Shown: one piece after another, positions 10,326 to 20,201 of the stretch
Numbering within the stretch: the first letter of the stretch is position 1
Layout: the number at the start of each line of letters is the position of its first letter
Source of the DNA: an uncultured Schlesneria sp.
Lineage (GTDB): Bacteria; Planctomycetota; Planctomycetia; Planctomycetales; Planctomycetaceae
Reading direction: 5' to 3'
Length of the DNA: 64,000 nucleotides
Assembly: GCA_903904835.1 (NCBI GenBank)
Contig: CAIVEI010000171.1
Span: 1 to 64,000, forward strand
Notes under the pieces: generated by a model
What the model saw: only the letters and a program-made list of their open reading frames with translations
Databases searched by the model: none
Told to the model about the DNA's origin: nothing
Program-made: the position numbers and the translations under genes

Positions 10326-12431
10326 TTGATGCCCGTCTTTTCCCGATTGACTGGAACCGAACGCTTCGAAGAAATGCCCTCTCTTAAACGGGGGGCTATT
10401 GGGAAGACTGCCTCCGACGATTGCGCTTGCTCGCGTGCCGAGGACGGTAAATTGTTGAAAAGTGAGAGATTCTGGGGAGGAACTGTGCCAAACAGCAGCC
10501 GGCCGAAACTGGTCAGGAACACACTGATCTTCGGCGCCTTGACGGTATTGTTGCATACACATGAGATTTTCGCCCAGATTCAGAATCCACCGGTTTTGCA
10601 ACAGCAAACTTCGGCTTCCGAAATTCAAGCTGTTGCAGATACGACTGACGCCGCAACACCACAAACTGATCCGTTCTCGGAATTGCTTGATCGCGCGATC
10701 GAGATCACGAGCAAACGGATGCTTACGGCAAATGCACATTCGCCGTGGCAAATCTTCCATAATATTCTTGCCCTGCGTCAAGACACCGTATTGAGACTGG
10801 GCGATCAGAAGGTTAATGCCATTGAATGGCTCGCAACGACCGAGCCTCAATTCGACAAACAGCCCTGGTTGTTGTTGACGAAACACGGCGCAAAGTTTCA
10901 TTCCTACACGCGTATCTATGCGTTTGAAGGACACCCGTCGCAGTTCCTGGCCTTGCTCTCTCATTCGAACCTGCCAATGGACTATCAGTTCCATGTCCAG
11001 GGTAAAGTTGTCACGCTCACTGATCTGGTGAACAACTCGATGAAAGAAGTGAATACTGCGGAAGAGGTCACCTGGGTGTTGTGGGCCTTACAACATTTTC
11101 TCAAACCAGATGCGGTCTGGGTCAATCAGCTCAATGAGACATGGAGCATCGAACGGCTTGTCCAGATGGAAACAAGTGCCCCAGTTGTGGGAGCTCCTTG
11201 TGGCGGTAACCATCGCCTCTTTGCGTTGACAAAAGCACGTGACAAATATCTGGCAAGTGGCGGTCAATTACGCGGTGTCTGGTATCTGGCCGACCAAAAG
11301 ATCAAGCAACATATTGAGATTGCTCGTTCGCTTCAAAATCCTGACGGATCATTTTCCAATGAGTTTTACAAAGGCCCCGGTCACACAGCCGACGTCAACA
11401 AGCGGTTTAATACGACCGGACACACGATGGAGTTTCTGTCGGTAGGCCTGCCCAAAGAACGGTTAAACGAAACATGGGTTCGGAATGCCGTTTGGATGCT
11501 GTCGCGCGAGTTGATCATTAACCGCGATACCAAAATTGATTGTGGTCCATTGTTCCATTCGTTGGATGCATTGATTCTTTACCGGGACCGGATTCGTCAG
11601 AAATCTCCGTCAACGGATGATGTTGCACCTCCTGCATCACTCGCACAACAGAAGCCGGCCGAGAATCAAGTGCCGGTGGCGAAGGTGGAGGTCAATCCGA
11701 AAGAGACAACGCGACCGGTTCCTGTCGCGCCATCGATCGCTCAAAAACCAATTGAAGAAAAGCCGGGTGCTCCTGAACTGCGAGCAGTACCAATCCCAAT
11801 TCAGGAATCGAAACCCATTCCGGTAACCAAACCCGTTCCGGTAACCAACCCTGCTCCAGTACCCAACCCTGTTGCAGTACCCAAACCCATTCCACTACCC
11901 AAACCTGCTCCAGTGTCGCTGCCGATCCCCGATCCGATAGTCATTCCTGAATCGAAGCCCGATCAGCCCGTGCTCGAACCACCAGCATTGCCGACGCCGA
12001 TGCCCACCCCGCAGGCGTACATACCGAAAACAAGAATGCCGAAGGCCGAATCAACAAGCACCAGGCATGCTTCGGCGCCAAAAGCTGCTTTACCAAAAAT
12101 TGATCCTGCGAAGCTCGCGAACATCGGTCAACTCGCTCCGTCGGCAATTCGGTCCGAGGCTCCGGTGAAGATCGCTCGACGCGAGACGACATCGGGTGCC
12201 CCTTCTGAATTGCTGCCCGATCTTTCTGCCACACCGCTGGCCTCGTCGGAAGCTCCAATTCCCATACCGGACATAGAACCTGAACCGCTCCCGGTTCCCG
12301 CTAAAACTCAGGCCGATGAAAACAAGACTGAAACCCCCACCAGGAAAAGTACGCCACTGCCAACGATTCTGCCAGAAGTTGAAGCGGTACACGATCAACC
12401 TGCGTCGGCGCTTGATCACGCGAACCGATGA
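10326..12431 (+). CDS. Exported hypothetical protein with proline-rich low-complexity C-terminal region (start uncertain)
   Basis: Signal-like LVRNTLIFGALTVLLHTHEIFAQ; conserved-looking globular region then PIPVTKPVPVTNPAPVPNPVAVPKPIPLPKPAP. Confidence 0.75.
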   Translation: MMPVFSRLTGTERFEEMPSLKRGAIGKTASDDCACSRAEDGKLLKSERFWGGTVPNSSRPKLVRNTLIFGALTVLLHTHEIFAQIQNPPVLQQQTSASEIQAVADTTDAATPQTDPFSELLDRAIEITSKRMLTANAHSPWQIFHNILALRQDTVLRLGDQKVNAIEWLATTEPQFDKQPWLLLTKHGAKFHSYTRIYAFEGHPSQFLALLSHSNLPMDYQFHVQGKVVTLTDLVNNSMKEVNTAEEVTWVLWALQHFLKPDAVWVNQLNETWSIERLVQMETSAPVVGAPCGGNHRLFALTKARDKYLASGGQLRGVWYLADQKIKQHIEIARSLQNPDGSFSNEFYKGPGHTADVNKRFNTTGHTMEFLSVGLPKERLNETWVRNAVWMLSRELIINRDTKIDCGPLFHSLDALILYRDRIRQKSPSTDDVAPPASLAQQKPAENQVPVAKVEVNPKETTRPVPVAPSIAQKPIEEKPGAPELRAVPIPIQESKPIPVTKPVPVTNPAPVPNPVAVPKPIPLPKPAPVSLPIPDPIVIPESKPDQPVLEPPALPTPMPTPQAYIPKTRMPKAESTSTRHASAPKAALPKIDPAKLANIGQLAPSAIRSEAPVKIARRETTSGAPSELLPDLSATPLASSEAPIPIPDIEPEPLPVPAKTQADENKTETPTRKSTPLPTILPEVEAVHDQPASALDHANR

Positions 12432-12469
12432 GTTGAATCGACTGCGGGTCATCTGAATTAAAAATCTTC

Positions 12470-12510
12470 GCCGACAGACCGCCCGGGATCTCCCCTGGCG
12501 GTCTGTCGGC
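12470..12510. terminator. Bidirectional terminator-like hairpin between convergent genes
   Basis: GCCGACAGACCGCC / GGCGGTCTGTCGGC, perfect 14-bp stem. Confidence 0.75.
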
Positions 12511-12529
12511 TTTATCACATAAAGCGGAA

Positions 12530-13438
12530 TTAGTCCGGGAACACGATACGCGGGTGCAGCCGATGTGCGACGGAGTCAAGTTCACCAATTCCGATCAGTG
12601 AGCCATCAGGACCAACAAGTGCGGTTCGATGTTCGACTGGGTCATGAGTGGAAGCAAGATGACCATCGGTTAATCGAGAAACGTCACCGATGCTTTGACC
12701 CCGCCTGACGGCAATGACCTCATCGGCTGACAGGTGGCGTTGACGAAGATGCGACACAATCGTGAGTGCGGGCTGCAATACATCATTGATTGATGCGGGG
12801 CTTAAACGATCCAGAGAAACGGCGTCCGAAACGTCAAACGGTCCGACGCCAAGTCGTCTCAGTTGAGTCATGATCGCACCACAACCCAGGCGAGAACCCA
12901 AATCGCGGCCAATCGACCTCACGTAAGTTCCACTACCACATTCGATTTCTAATTCAAATTCGGGGAGACTGAATTGCGTGATCCGTATCGAGAAAATCTC
13001 AACCGGACGCGAAGCCAAGTCAACGGTCTCACCACGACGAGCCAGATCGTAAGCGCGTTGCCCCTGAACATGGATGGCGGAAAATTGCGGTGGAACCTGT
13101 TCAACACGGCCCGTAAATTCAGAGAGCAAACCGGCAATGTGATCCCATGTCACGTGTTTCCAGTCGCCCCCCTCCGCAACAATCCCGGTGTTGTCGTCCG
13201 TATCGCTGGTTTGACCGAGTAAGAATCGACCGAGATATCGCTTGCGCCCCTCTTGTGCCAGGCTGACGAGCCTGGTTGCATGCCCCACGCAAACCACGAG
13301 TACGCCCGTCGCCAGCGGATCGAGTGTTCCCGCGTGGCCAACCTTGGCAGGACGGACGATTCGAACGATTTGGTTAACGACATCGCGCGATGTCACGCCC
13401 GCAGGCTTATCGACATTGAGAACTCCGCAAAGGGTCAT
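12530..13438 (-). CDS. truB: tRNA pseudouridine-55 synthase
   Basis: GVLNVDKPAGVTSRDVVNQI, GHAGTLDPLATGVLVVCVGHATRL motifs. Confidence 0.96.
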   Translation of the reverse strand: MTLCGVLNVDKPAGVTSRDVVNQIVRIVRPAKVGHAGTLDPLATGVLVVCVGHATRLVSLAQEGRKRYLGRFLLGQTSDTDDNTGIVAEGGDWKHVTWDHIAGLLSEFTGRVEQVPPQFSAIHVQGQRAYDLARRGETVDLASRPVEIFSIRITQFSLPEFELEIECGSGTYVRSIGRDLGSRLGCGAIMTQLRRLGVGPFDVSDAVSLDRLSPASINDVLQPALTIVSHLRQRHLSADEVIAVRRGQSIGDVSRLTDGHLASTHDPVEHRTALVGPDGSLIGIGELDSVAHRLHPRIVFPD

Positions 13439-13741
13439 AGACGTCTTCTGTACGTGTGATCTGGCGAATTTTTGACAGAGCGTAGCGTCCGCCCGAGAGA
13501 TTGGTCAATTTACCTTGCCAAAGCAGCGGTTCTTGTGATCCACTTCGGGCTCAGAAACGTTAGTACCTGACCGGTTCTCGGATTGGTGGAGAAATTTCTG
13601 GTCAATAGCGACGCTTGATCAAGGCCACCTTAATTTTTCAACACGTCGTCCAGTCGACTCGCCTTGAACCTGATGGGATGCAATACTACCCGGCTTTATA
13701 TCGTCGCCCGATGGAAGCGGTTCGCGATCAGAAAGTTCTCC

Positions 13742-16700
13742 ATGTCTGCATCGATTGATGTTTTGATGACGTCACTCGGACAACCGAGCGAGGGAACCGG
13801 TACGCGATTGTCCGATCTTTTTGAAGCGCAGGTCGATCTTCACCCCGATCAGATTGCAGTCGAGTGTGGTACTTCGCGAACGACGTATCGTGAACTCGAC
13901 GAGGCGGCCAACCAGTTAGCGAGGCATTTATGCTTGATGGGGGTCGGACCTGAGACATGTGTTGCCTTCTGGTTGCCACGTTCGACCGACGTCTATGTCG
14001 CTTTGCTGGGAATTCTGAAATCGGGAGCAGCTTACGTCCCATTAGATGCCGAATACCCTGTCGATCGAATCGCCTACATTCTGGAAAATTCCAAAAGTCA
14101 GATTGTGATTTCGACATCCGAATTTGCGAATCGACTTGTCGGATTTGACGGAACGATTATCAGATTGGACTCGGATGCACGCTCGATATCACAACAACTT
14201 TCGACGCGGCTACCGCTCGATGATCGAGAATTAGGCTCAACGAATCTCTGCTACGTCATTTACACATCCGGGTCGACCGGTAAACCAAAAGGAGTGCAGA
14301 TCGAGCATCGGAACGCGGTTCATCTTGTACAAACCGAGGCTGCAAGATTTGCGATTCGAGCCGATGACCGGGTTTATCAAGGTTTTTCGATTGCGTTCGA
14401 TGCATCGGTCGAGGAACTTTGGCTCGCATGGTGCGCTGGCGCAACACTTGTTGCCGCGACAGCCGAAATGGTTCACGCGGGACCTGACCTGCCGCGCATG
14501 TTGACAGAGTTGAGGATTACAGTTCTTTCCTGTGTCCCAACACTGCTTGCGATGATGGAAGGCGACCTGCCGACCGTTCGTCTTCTGATCGTCGGAGGTG
14601 AAGCCTGTTCGCACGATCTCATCACCAGGTGGTGCCAAGCGGGCCGAAGGATGTTCAACACCTATGGACCGACTGAAGCAACGGTCATCGCCACATGGAC
14701 TGAATGTGACCCTGCAAAATCAGTCACGATCGGCGAGCCGTTGCCGGGTTACACCGCTTATGTCATGGACGAACAGGGACATCCGCTGCTACCAGGTGAA
14801 ACGGGTGAGTTGTATCTGGGTGGTGCAGGTCTTGCGCGAGGTTACATGGGTCGGGACGACCTGACTCTTGAACGCTTTGTGTTGATCAACCTGACACCCG
14901 ATGGCTCACCGGAACGACTTTATCGGTCTGGCGATCTGGCACGTTGGACAAACGACGGCCAATTGGAATTTCTTGGTCGAGCGGATGGGCAGATCAAACT
15001 GCGGGGATTTCGCGTCGAACTTTCCGAAATCGAATCAGCATTGATCCGCTGCCCAGGTGTCCTTGCGGCTGCCGTCACTGTACGTGAGGACGTTCCTGGG
15101 GTGCAGCAGTTGATTGCGTACCTCGTGCCTCGAACCGGTGCGGAAATTGACGAAGACGAATTGCGAATGACGCTACGTCAGTCTCTTCCCGTGTACATGA
15201 TTCCCTCGTTATTCGAGCCGATCGAATCGTTGCCGACGTTAACCAGCGGCAAGGTTGACCGTAAGCAATTGCCGGCACCTCGCGCACGACTGGCACGGCA
15301 AAAATCAACGGCGATCGATGTGACGAACAATTGGAAACCACGAGACGACTTCGAGGGACAACTTGCCATCGCGTGGAACGAGGTCTTTTCTGCTGTTGCC
15401 ATTGGACCTGACGAAGACTTCTTTGTCGACCTTGGCGGGCATTCACTGCTTGCGGCGCGGATGGTATCGTCTTTACGGAAGTTTCCTGAATTCGCCGACA
15501 TTTCGATGCTCGACGTCTATCGGTATCCGACGATCACGAAACTGGCTGACGCGTTACGCGACCGAAACCGAAGTTCAAACCAGGATGTATCAAATGCGAC
15601 GCCCGTCAAGCATCGTGTGATACGACGAGTTTCGTCCTTGCAACACGCTTTGTGCGGGGTCGTGCAATCGGTCGGCCTCTACTTCGTTGTCGGTTTCTTT
15701 TCACTTCAGTGGCTGGCTCCTTATTTGACCTACACGTTTTTGCTCGACCAGGGTCGTACTGGTCTTGAAGCCGTGTTTCTGTCGCTGATGACGTTAGTGC
15801 TGCTCTATCCGGTGATGCTGGCGCTCTCCGTTGCCGTCAAATGGACAGTGATCGGGCGGATGAAACCTGGGCGATATCCCCTTTGGGGGATTTACTTCTG
15901 CCGCTGGTGGTTCGTGCAATCGATTCGCAACATCGTGCCGACGAGCTATCTCACCGGAACACCACTGTTAACGTGTTATTACCGTCTGATGGGGGCAAAA
16001 ATCGGAGCCAACGTTTATCTTGGAAACGATGGTTGCCAGGCCTATGACCTGCTCTCGATTGGAGACGACAGTTGTCTGGGTGCCGATTCGCACTTCACAG
16101 GGGCAACGGTGGAGGATGGCTGGCTGATCCTCGGGCGAATTGACATCGGCCAACGCTGCTTTGTCGGAACGCGGACGGTTCTGTGTCCTGATTCGCGCTT
16201 GGAGGACGATGCCGAGCTTGATGATCTTTCGTTGCTGACGTCGAACACTTGCATTCCGCAGGGTGAATGCTGGAACGGTTCGCCGTCTCGTCGTATCGAA
16301 TGTGACGTGGTGTCGGAACCGAATCATGCTGCCGTAAGACCATCGTTTGGGCGTCGTTTAAGTTACGGCGTTTTGTACATCGTCGGCATCCTGATTTTCC
16401 CGCTGTTACCGATGGCGGCATTCTTTCCAGGCATGGCGGTGATGGCGCACCTGAACTACATCGACGAACATTATTCTTACCTGGTCCTATCGCCGCTTGT
16501 CGCTTTGTCGTTTGTCGTGCTCATCAGCCTTGAAATTGCTGCGGTCAAATGGCTGCTACTGGGCCGAGTCCAACCTGGTGCGTATCCATTGCATCACAGT
16601 TTCTATTACCGAAAATGGTTTGTCGACCGCCTGATGCACCTGAGTCTGGACGTGATTGGCCCTCTCTATTCAACGCTCTATCTAGCCCCGTGGTATCGGT

Positions 16701-17746
16701 TGCTCGGAGCCAGGATTGGACATCGGGCCGAAGTCTCGACCGCGTCGTTCGTCTCACCTGACTGCCTGACGATTGGCGATGAAAGTTTTGTTGCCGACTC
16801 GGTCTCGCTGGGAGCGGCACGCGTTCGCCATGGGGTGATGTTGATCGATCACACAACGATCGGTCAGCGGACATTCATTGGGAATAGTGCTCTGATTCCG
16901 ATCGGAGCGAACATCCCGGACAACAGCCTGATTGGCTGCCTGTCCATTCCGCCTGTAGTGCCGATGACAGACGGATCTTCGTGGCTCGGCTCTCCTTCGT
17001 TTTTCCTGCCTCAGCGACAAACTAATACCGACTTCAGCGAAGAAGAGACATTCCGACCGACGCCATGGTTATTGACGCAACGATTATTTATCGAGTTCTT
17101 TCGCATCACTTTGCCTTCAACGCTGTTTATCATTTTTACGAACATCCTGCTCTCGACCGTCTTGTTGATGCACCTTGACGGGATGCGCGTCGGGCAAATC
17201 GCAGCCATGTTTCCTCTACTTTATATGCTGACGGGGACGACCGCAGCCCTGTTAATGGTCGGTATCAAGTGGTTGCTGATGGGGCGATACCGTCCGAGTG
17301 AACGTCCGCTGTGGAGTCCCTTCGTCTGGCGGACGGAAGTGGTCACATCGCTTCTCGATAATTTCGCCTCGCCGTTTTTTCTCGATCTGCTGGCCGGTAC
17401 TCCGTATGTCTGCATGTTTTTCCGTTTGCTGGGTGCAAAAATCGGTCGCCGAGTCTATCTCGATACGACCGAACTCACCGAATTTGACCTCGTTCACATC
17501 GGTAATGATGTTGCGGTGAACCTCGATTGCACGCTGCAGACCCATCTGTTTGAAGATCGTGTGATGAAAATGGCGACTGTCAAAGTGGACGATAACTGCC
17601 ACCTCGGTGCCATGTCGCTGGTTTTGTATGATACCCATATCCGAGACGGCGCATCGGTCGGAGATTTGTCGCTGGTGATGAAGGGCGAAACGCTTCCGGC
17701 GAATTCTTCGTGGACCGGCATTCCGGGTCGGAAACTGGATTCTTGA
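13742..17746 (+). CDS. Pls/PosA-like stand-alone NRPS: adenylation + PCP + three [TM + left-handed beta-helix acyltransferase-like] modules
   Basis: A-domain motifs YTSGSTGKPKG, YGPTEATV, YRSGDLARW, LRGFRVELSEIE, SGKVDRKQLP; PCP GGHSLLAARM; three C-terminal TM/hexapeptide-like repeats; no C or TE domain. Confidence 0.88.
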   Translation: MSASIDVLMTSLGQPSEGTGTRLSDLFEAQVDLHPDQIAVECGTSRTTYRELDEAANQLARHLCLMGVGPETCVAFWLPRSTDVYVALLGILKSGAAYVPLDAEYPVDRIAYILENSKSQIVISTSEFANRLVGFDGTIIRLDSDARSISQQLSTRLPLDDRELGSTNLCYVIYTSGSTGKPKGVQIEHRNAVHLVQTEAARFAIRADDRVYQGFSIAFDASVEELWLAWCAGATLVAATAEMVHAGPDLPRMLTELRITVLSCVPTLLAMMEGDLPTVRLLIVGGEACSHDLITRWCQAGRRMFNTYGPTEATVIATWTECDPAKSVTIGEPLPGYTAYVMDEQGHPLLPGETGELYLGGAGLARGYMGRDDLTLERFVLINLTPDGSPERLYRSGDLARWTNDGQLEFLGRADGQIKLRGFRVELSEIESALIRCPGVLAAAVTVREDVPGVQQLIAYLVPRTGAEIDEDELRMTLRQSLPVYMIPSLFEPIESLPTLTSGKVDRKQLPAPRARLARQKSTAIDVTNNWKPRDDFEGQLAIAWNEVFSAVAIGPDEDFFVDLGGHSLLAARMVSSLRKFPEFADISMLDVYRYPTITKLADALRDRNRSSNQDVSNATPVKHRVIRRVSSLQHALCGVVQSVGLYFVVGFFSLQWLAPYLTYTFLLDQGRTGLEAVFLSLMTLVLLYPVMLALSVAVKWTVIGRMKPGRYPLWGIYFCRWWFVQSIRNIVPTSYLTGTPLLTCYYRLMGAKIGANVYLGNDGCQAYDLLSIGDDSCLGADSHFTGATVEDGWLILGRIDIGQRCFVGTRTVLCPDSRLEDDAELDDLSLLTSNTCIPQGECWNGSPSRRIECDVVSEPNHAAVRPSFGRRLSYGVLYIVGILIFPLLPMAAFFPGMAVMAHLNYIDEHYSYLVLSPLVALSFVVLISLEIAAVKWLLLGRVQPGAYPLHHSFYYRKWFVDRLMHLSLDVIGPLYSTLYLAPWYRLLGARIGHRAEVSTASFVSPDCLTIGDESFVADSVSLGAARVRHGVMLIDHTTIGQRTFIGNSALIPIGANIPDNSLIGCLSIPPVVPMTDGSSWLGSPSFFLPQRQTNTDFSEEETFRPTPWLLTQRLFIEFFRITLPSTLFIIFTNILLSTVLLMHLDGMRVGQIAAMFPLLYMLTGTTAALLMVGIKWLLMGRYRPSERPLWSPFVWRTEVVTSLLDNFASPFFLDLLAGTPYVCMFFRLLGAKIGRRVYLDTTELTEFDLVHIGNDVAVNLDCTLQTHLFEDRVMKMATVKVDDNCHLGAMSLVLYDTHIRDGASVGDLSLVMKGETLPANSSWTGIPGRKLDS

Positions 17747-17762
17747 TCGCAGGTGAAAGCGA

Positions 17763-18119
17763 ATGCCTCGGTTTGTCATTCTTGTTCACGATCACCCATT
17801 TTTGCATTGGGATTTTTTATTGGAAAACGGAGATCATTGTCGTACCTGGCGTCTACTGGTTGATCCCGAATTATCGGTGCACGACTTTCCTGCCGAAGCG
17901 ATACCGGATCATCGATTGATCTATCTTGACTATGAAGGCCCGATCAGTGGTCAGCGAGGTGCCGTGATCCGATGGGACAGTGGAACGTTTCAGTGGCGAA
18001 TGAACCAAACGGAGGTTTGCGAAGTCATCCTTTCGGGACAACGGTGGCATGGACTTGTCCGATTGGAAGGGATTGACGCCGTTCACTGGAAGGGATCACG
18101 ACAGACTTCGATCGAATGA
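17763..18119 (+). CDS. Small protein resembling the LigD N-terminal 3'-phosphoesterase domain
   Basis: RFVILVHDHPFLHWDFLLENG...WRLL...RLIYLDYEGPISGQRGAVIRWDSGTFQW matches the H-D-x-x-HWDFxLE...W and DxEGxIxxxxGxVxxWDxGT pattern. Confidence 0.75.
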   Translation: MPRFVILVHDHPFLHWDFLLENGDHCRTWRLLVDPELSVHDFPAEAIPDHRLIYLDYEGPISGQRGAVIRWDSGTFQWRMNQTEVCEVILSGQRWHGLVRLEGIDAVHWKGSRQTSIE

Positions 18120-18254
18120 ATTGGTGTGTCGTGCCAACGACGACAACGCCAAAAAAGTTTGAGTTTGGAGAGAGACTGAATCGGGGCCTTGTGTATAAGA
18201 TGCCGAACGAAAATCGAATCACATTTGATTCGCTGTGACTTTCACGAGTTGACC

Positions 18255-18731
18255 ATGCCTAAGCTCCCTGACGATTTGCGAGTAATGATTGACAAGCTCT
18301 GTCAAAAAGGGGACCAGTTCGCGCAGATCGATCAGCCTGACGATGCACTCGACCAATATGAGGCCGCATGGGAATTACTGCCGAACCCAAAAAATCAGTG
18401 GCCTGCCGCGACATGGATTCTCATGGCTGCTGGCGACGTTTATTTCGAACGTCGTGATTACGTTGCTGCGAGCGACACGCTGCGTGAAGCTCTTCAGTAT
18501 CCCGATGGCGAGGTGAACCCGTTCATCTGGCTACGCCTCGGACAAAGTCGATTCGAGATCGGCGATTTGAATGGCGCCGCCAATGCCCTGGAAACGGCAT
18601 TTCGGATAAACGGCGACGAATTGTTCGCCGACGAAGATCCGAAATATTTCAATTTTCTCAAGACACAGCTCGGCGTGATGCAGGTCAAAACAACCCCAAA
18701 ATCGACCCGTTTCAATAAGCCGTTACAGTAG
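18255..18731 (+). CDS. Tetratricopeptide-repeat protein
   Basis: QIDQPDDALDQYEAAWELLPNP ... DYVAASDTLREALQYPDG TPR-like repeats. Confidence 0.8.
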   Translation: MPKLPDDLRVMIDKLCQKGDQFAQIDQPDDALDQYEAAWELLPNPKNQWPAATWILMAAGDVYFERRDYVAASDTLREALQYPDGEVNPFIWLRLGQSRFEIGDLNGAANALETAFRINGDELFADEDPKYFNFLKTQLGVMQVKTTPKSTRFNKPLQ

Positions 18732-18834
18732 AATAGCCCTTTTTTTGCCGCTTGGATCGAACTCTACACGCGTCGGCTGTAGAATGGTGGATTCTGCGAA
18801 TGAAGTCGGTCATTGAACTCATCTAGGGTGAATT

Positions 18835-19950
18835 ATGTCTCAAGTCGGATTCGGGATTGTTGGTTGCGGAATGATCGCCAATTTCCACGCCGAAGCGATC
18901 AAGCGGATAAAAGGAACCAAGTTAGTCGCCTGCTTCGACAACATTCCGGCTTCGGCCGATGCATTTGCCGCAGCGAATCCCGGAGTGACCGCGTATCACG
19001 ATCTCGACAAGATGCTGGCGGACCCGAACCTGAGCATCGTCACGATCTGTACGCCCAGCGGTGCTCACATGGAACCAGCGGTCAAAGCTGCACAGGCCAA
19101 GAAGCACGTCGTCGTCGAAAAACCGATGGAAATTACGCTTAAGCGTTGTGATGCCATTCTTGATGCTTGTCGTAAAAATGGCGTCATGCTATGTCCAATC
19201 TTTCAGTCGCGATTCAGCCCTGCAAATATTGCACTGAAAGAGGCAATTACCGACGGACGGTTCGGAAAACTGGTTCTCGGAGACACCTTCGTTAAGTGGT
19301 GGAGAACCCAGGCGTATTATGATGGCCCTCAACCAAAAGGAACCAAGACTCCGGTGAAAACGGGCTGGCGAGGAACCTGGAATCTGGACGGTGGTGGTGC
19401 TTATATGAATCAGGCGATCCATAACGTTGACCTGTTGTACTGGTTGATGGGTGATGTCGTTGAGGTCAATGCCGTCACCGCAACGCTTGCTCACGAACGT
19501 ATCGAAGTTGAAGACATCGGCGTTGCAGCGATCAAGTTCAAAAATGGTGCTGTTGGAACCATTACCGCCAGCACGGCGATCTGGCCGGGCCTGCTGAAGA
19601 AAACCGAGGTTCATGGAACCACCGGTTCCGCGATTGTCGAACAGGACGAAGTCCTGCTGTGGCAGTTCGAAAAGCCAAAACCTAAAGACCGGGCGATCGT
19701 CGATAAATTGATGAACCTTGAAGAGGGTTCGGGCGGCGCGAGCGATCCGAAGGCGATCAGTTATGTTGGCCACATGGAACAACTGAAGGATTTCGTCAAG
19801 GCAATTCAACTCGGTAAGAAGCCCAGAATTACCGGCGACGAGGGCCGAAAGGCTGTGGAAATCGTTTTGGCGATCTACCAGTCGGCCTGGACAGGCAAGC
19901 GCGTCACACTGCCACTGGAAAAAGATCCCAAACGACCTGCAGGCGTTTAG
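18835..19950 (+). CDS. Gfo/Idh/MocA family oxidoreductase
   Basis: GFGIVGCGMIANFHAEAI; VVVEKPMEITL; GGGAYMNQAIHNVDLLYWLMG. Confidence 0.95.
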   Translation: MSQVGFGIVGCGMIANFHAEAIKRIKGTKLVACFDNIPASADAFAAANPGVTAYHDLDKMLADPNLSIVTICTPSGAHMEPAVKAAQAKKHVVVEKPMEITLKRCDAILDACRKNGVMLCPIFQSRFSPANIALKEAITDGRFGKLVLGDTFVKWWRTQAYYDGPQPKGTKTPVKTGWRGTWNLDGGGAYMNQAIHNVDLLYWLMGDVVEVNAVTATLAHERIEVEDIGVAAIKFKNGAVGTITASTAIWPGLLKKTEVHGTTGSAIVEQDEVLLWQFEKPKPKDRAIVDKLMNLEEGSGGASDPKAISYVGHMEQLKDFVKAIQLGKKPRITGDEGRKAVEIVLAIYQSAWTGKRVTLPLEKDPKRPAGV

Positions 19951-20201
19951 GTAATAAGTGTAAAACAACGGACCTGATCCTCAGGGCAACAGTGCCTTGA
20001 GGGATCGTACGGCGTCGAAGCAAGGAGACTGGCGAAGGCGGCTAAAGATTGGGGGCGTGGCTTCCGCCGAGCCGCTATATCGATGCGCGTACTTGCTTGG
20101 CGGGGCAGCAGGAGCTTCGCCCGACTGGTACTCACGTCCGACAATCCTGCAACGTCGATATCCAATTGCATTTCTGAAACATACTTCATTCATCCAATAT
20201 C

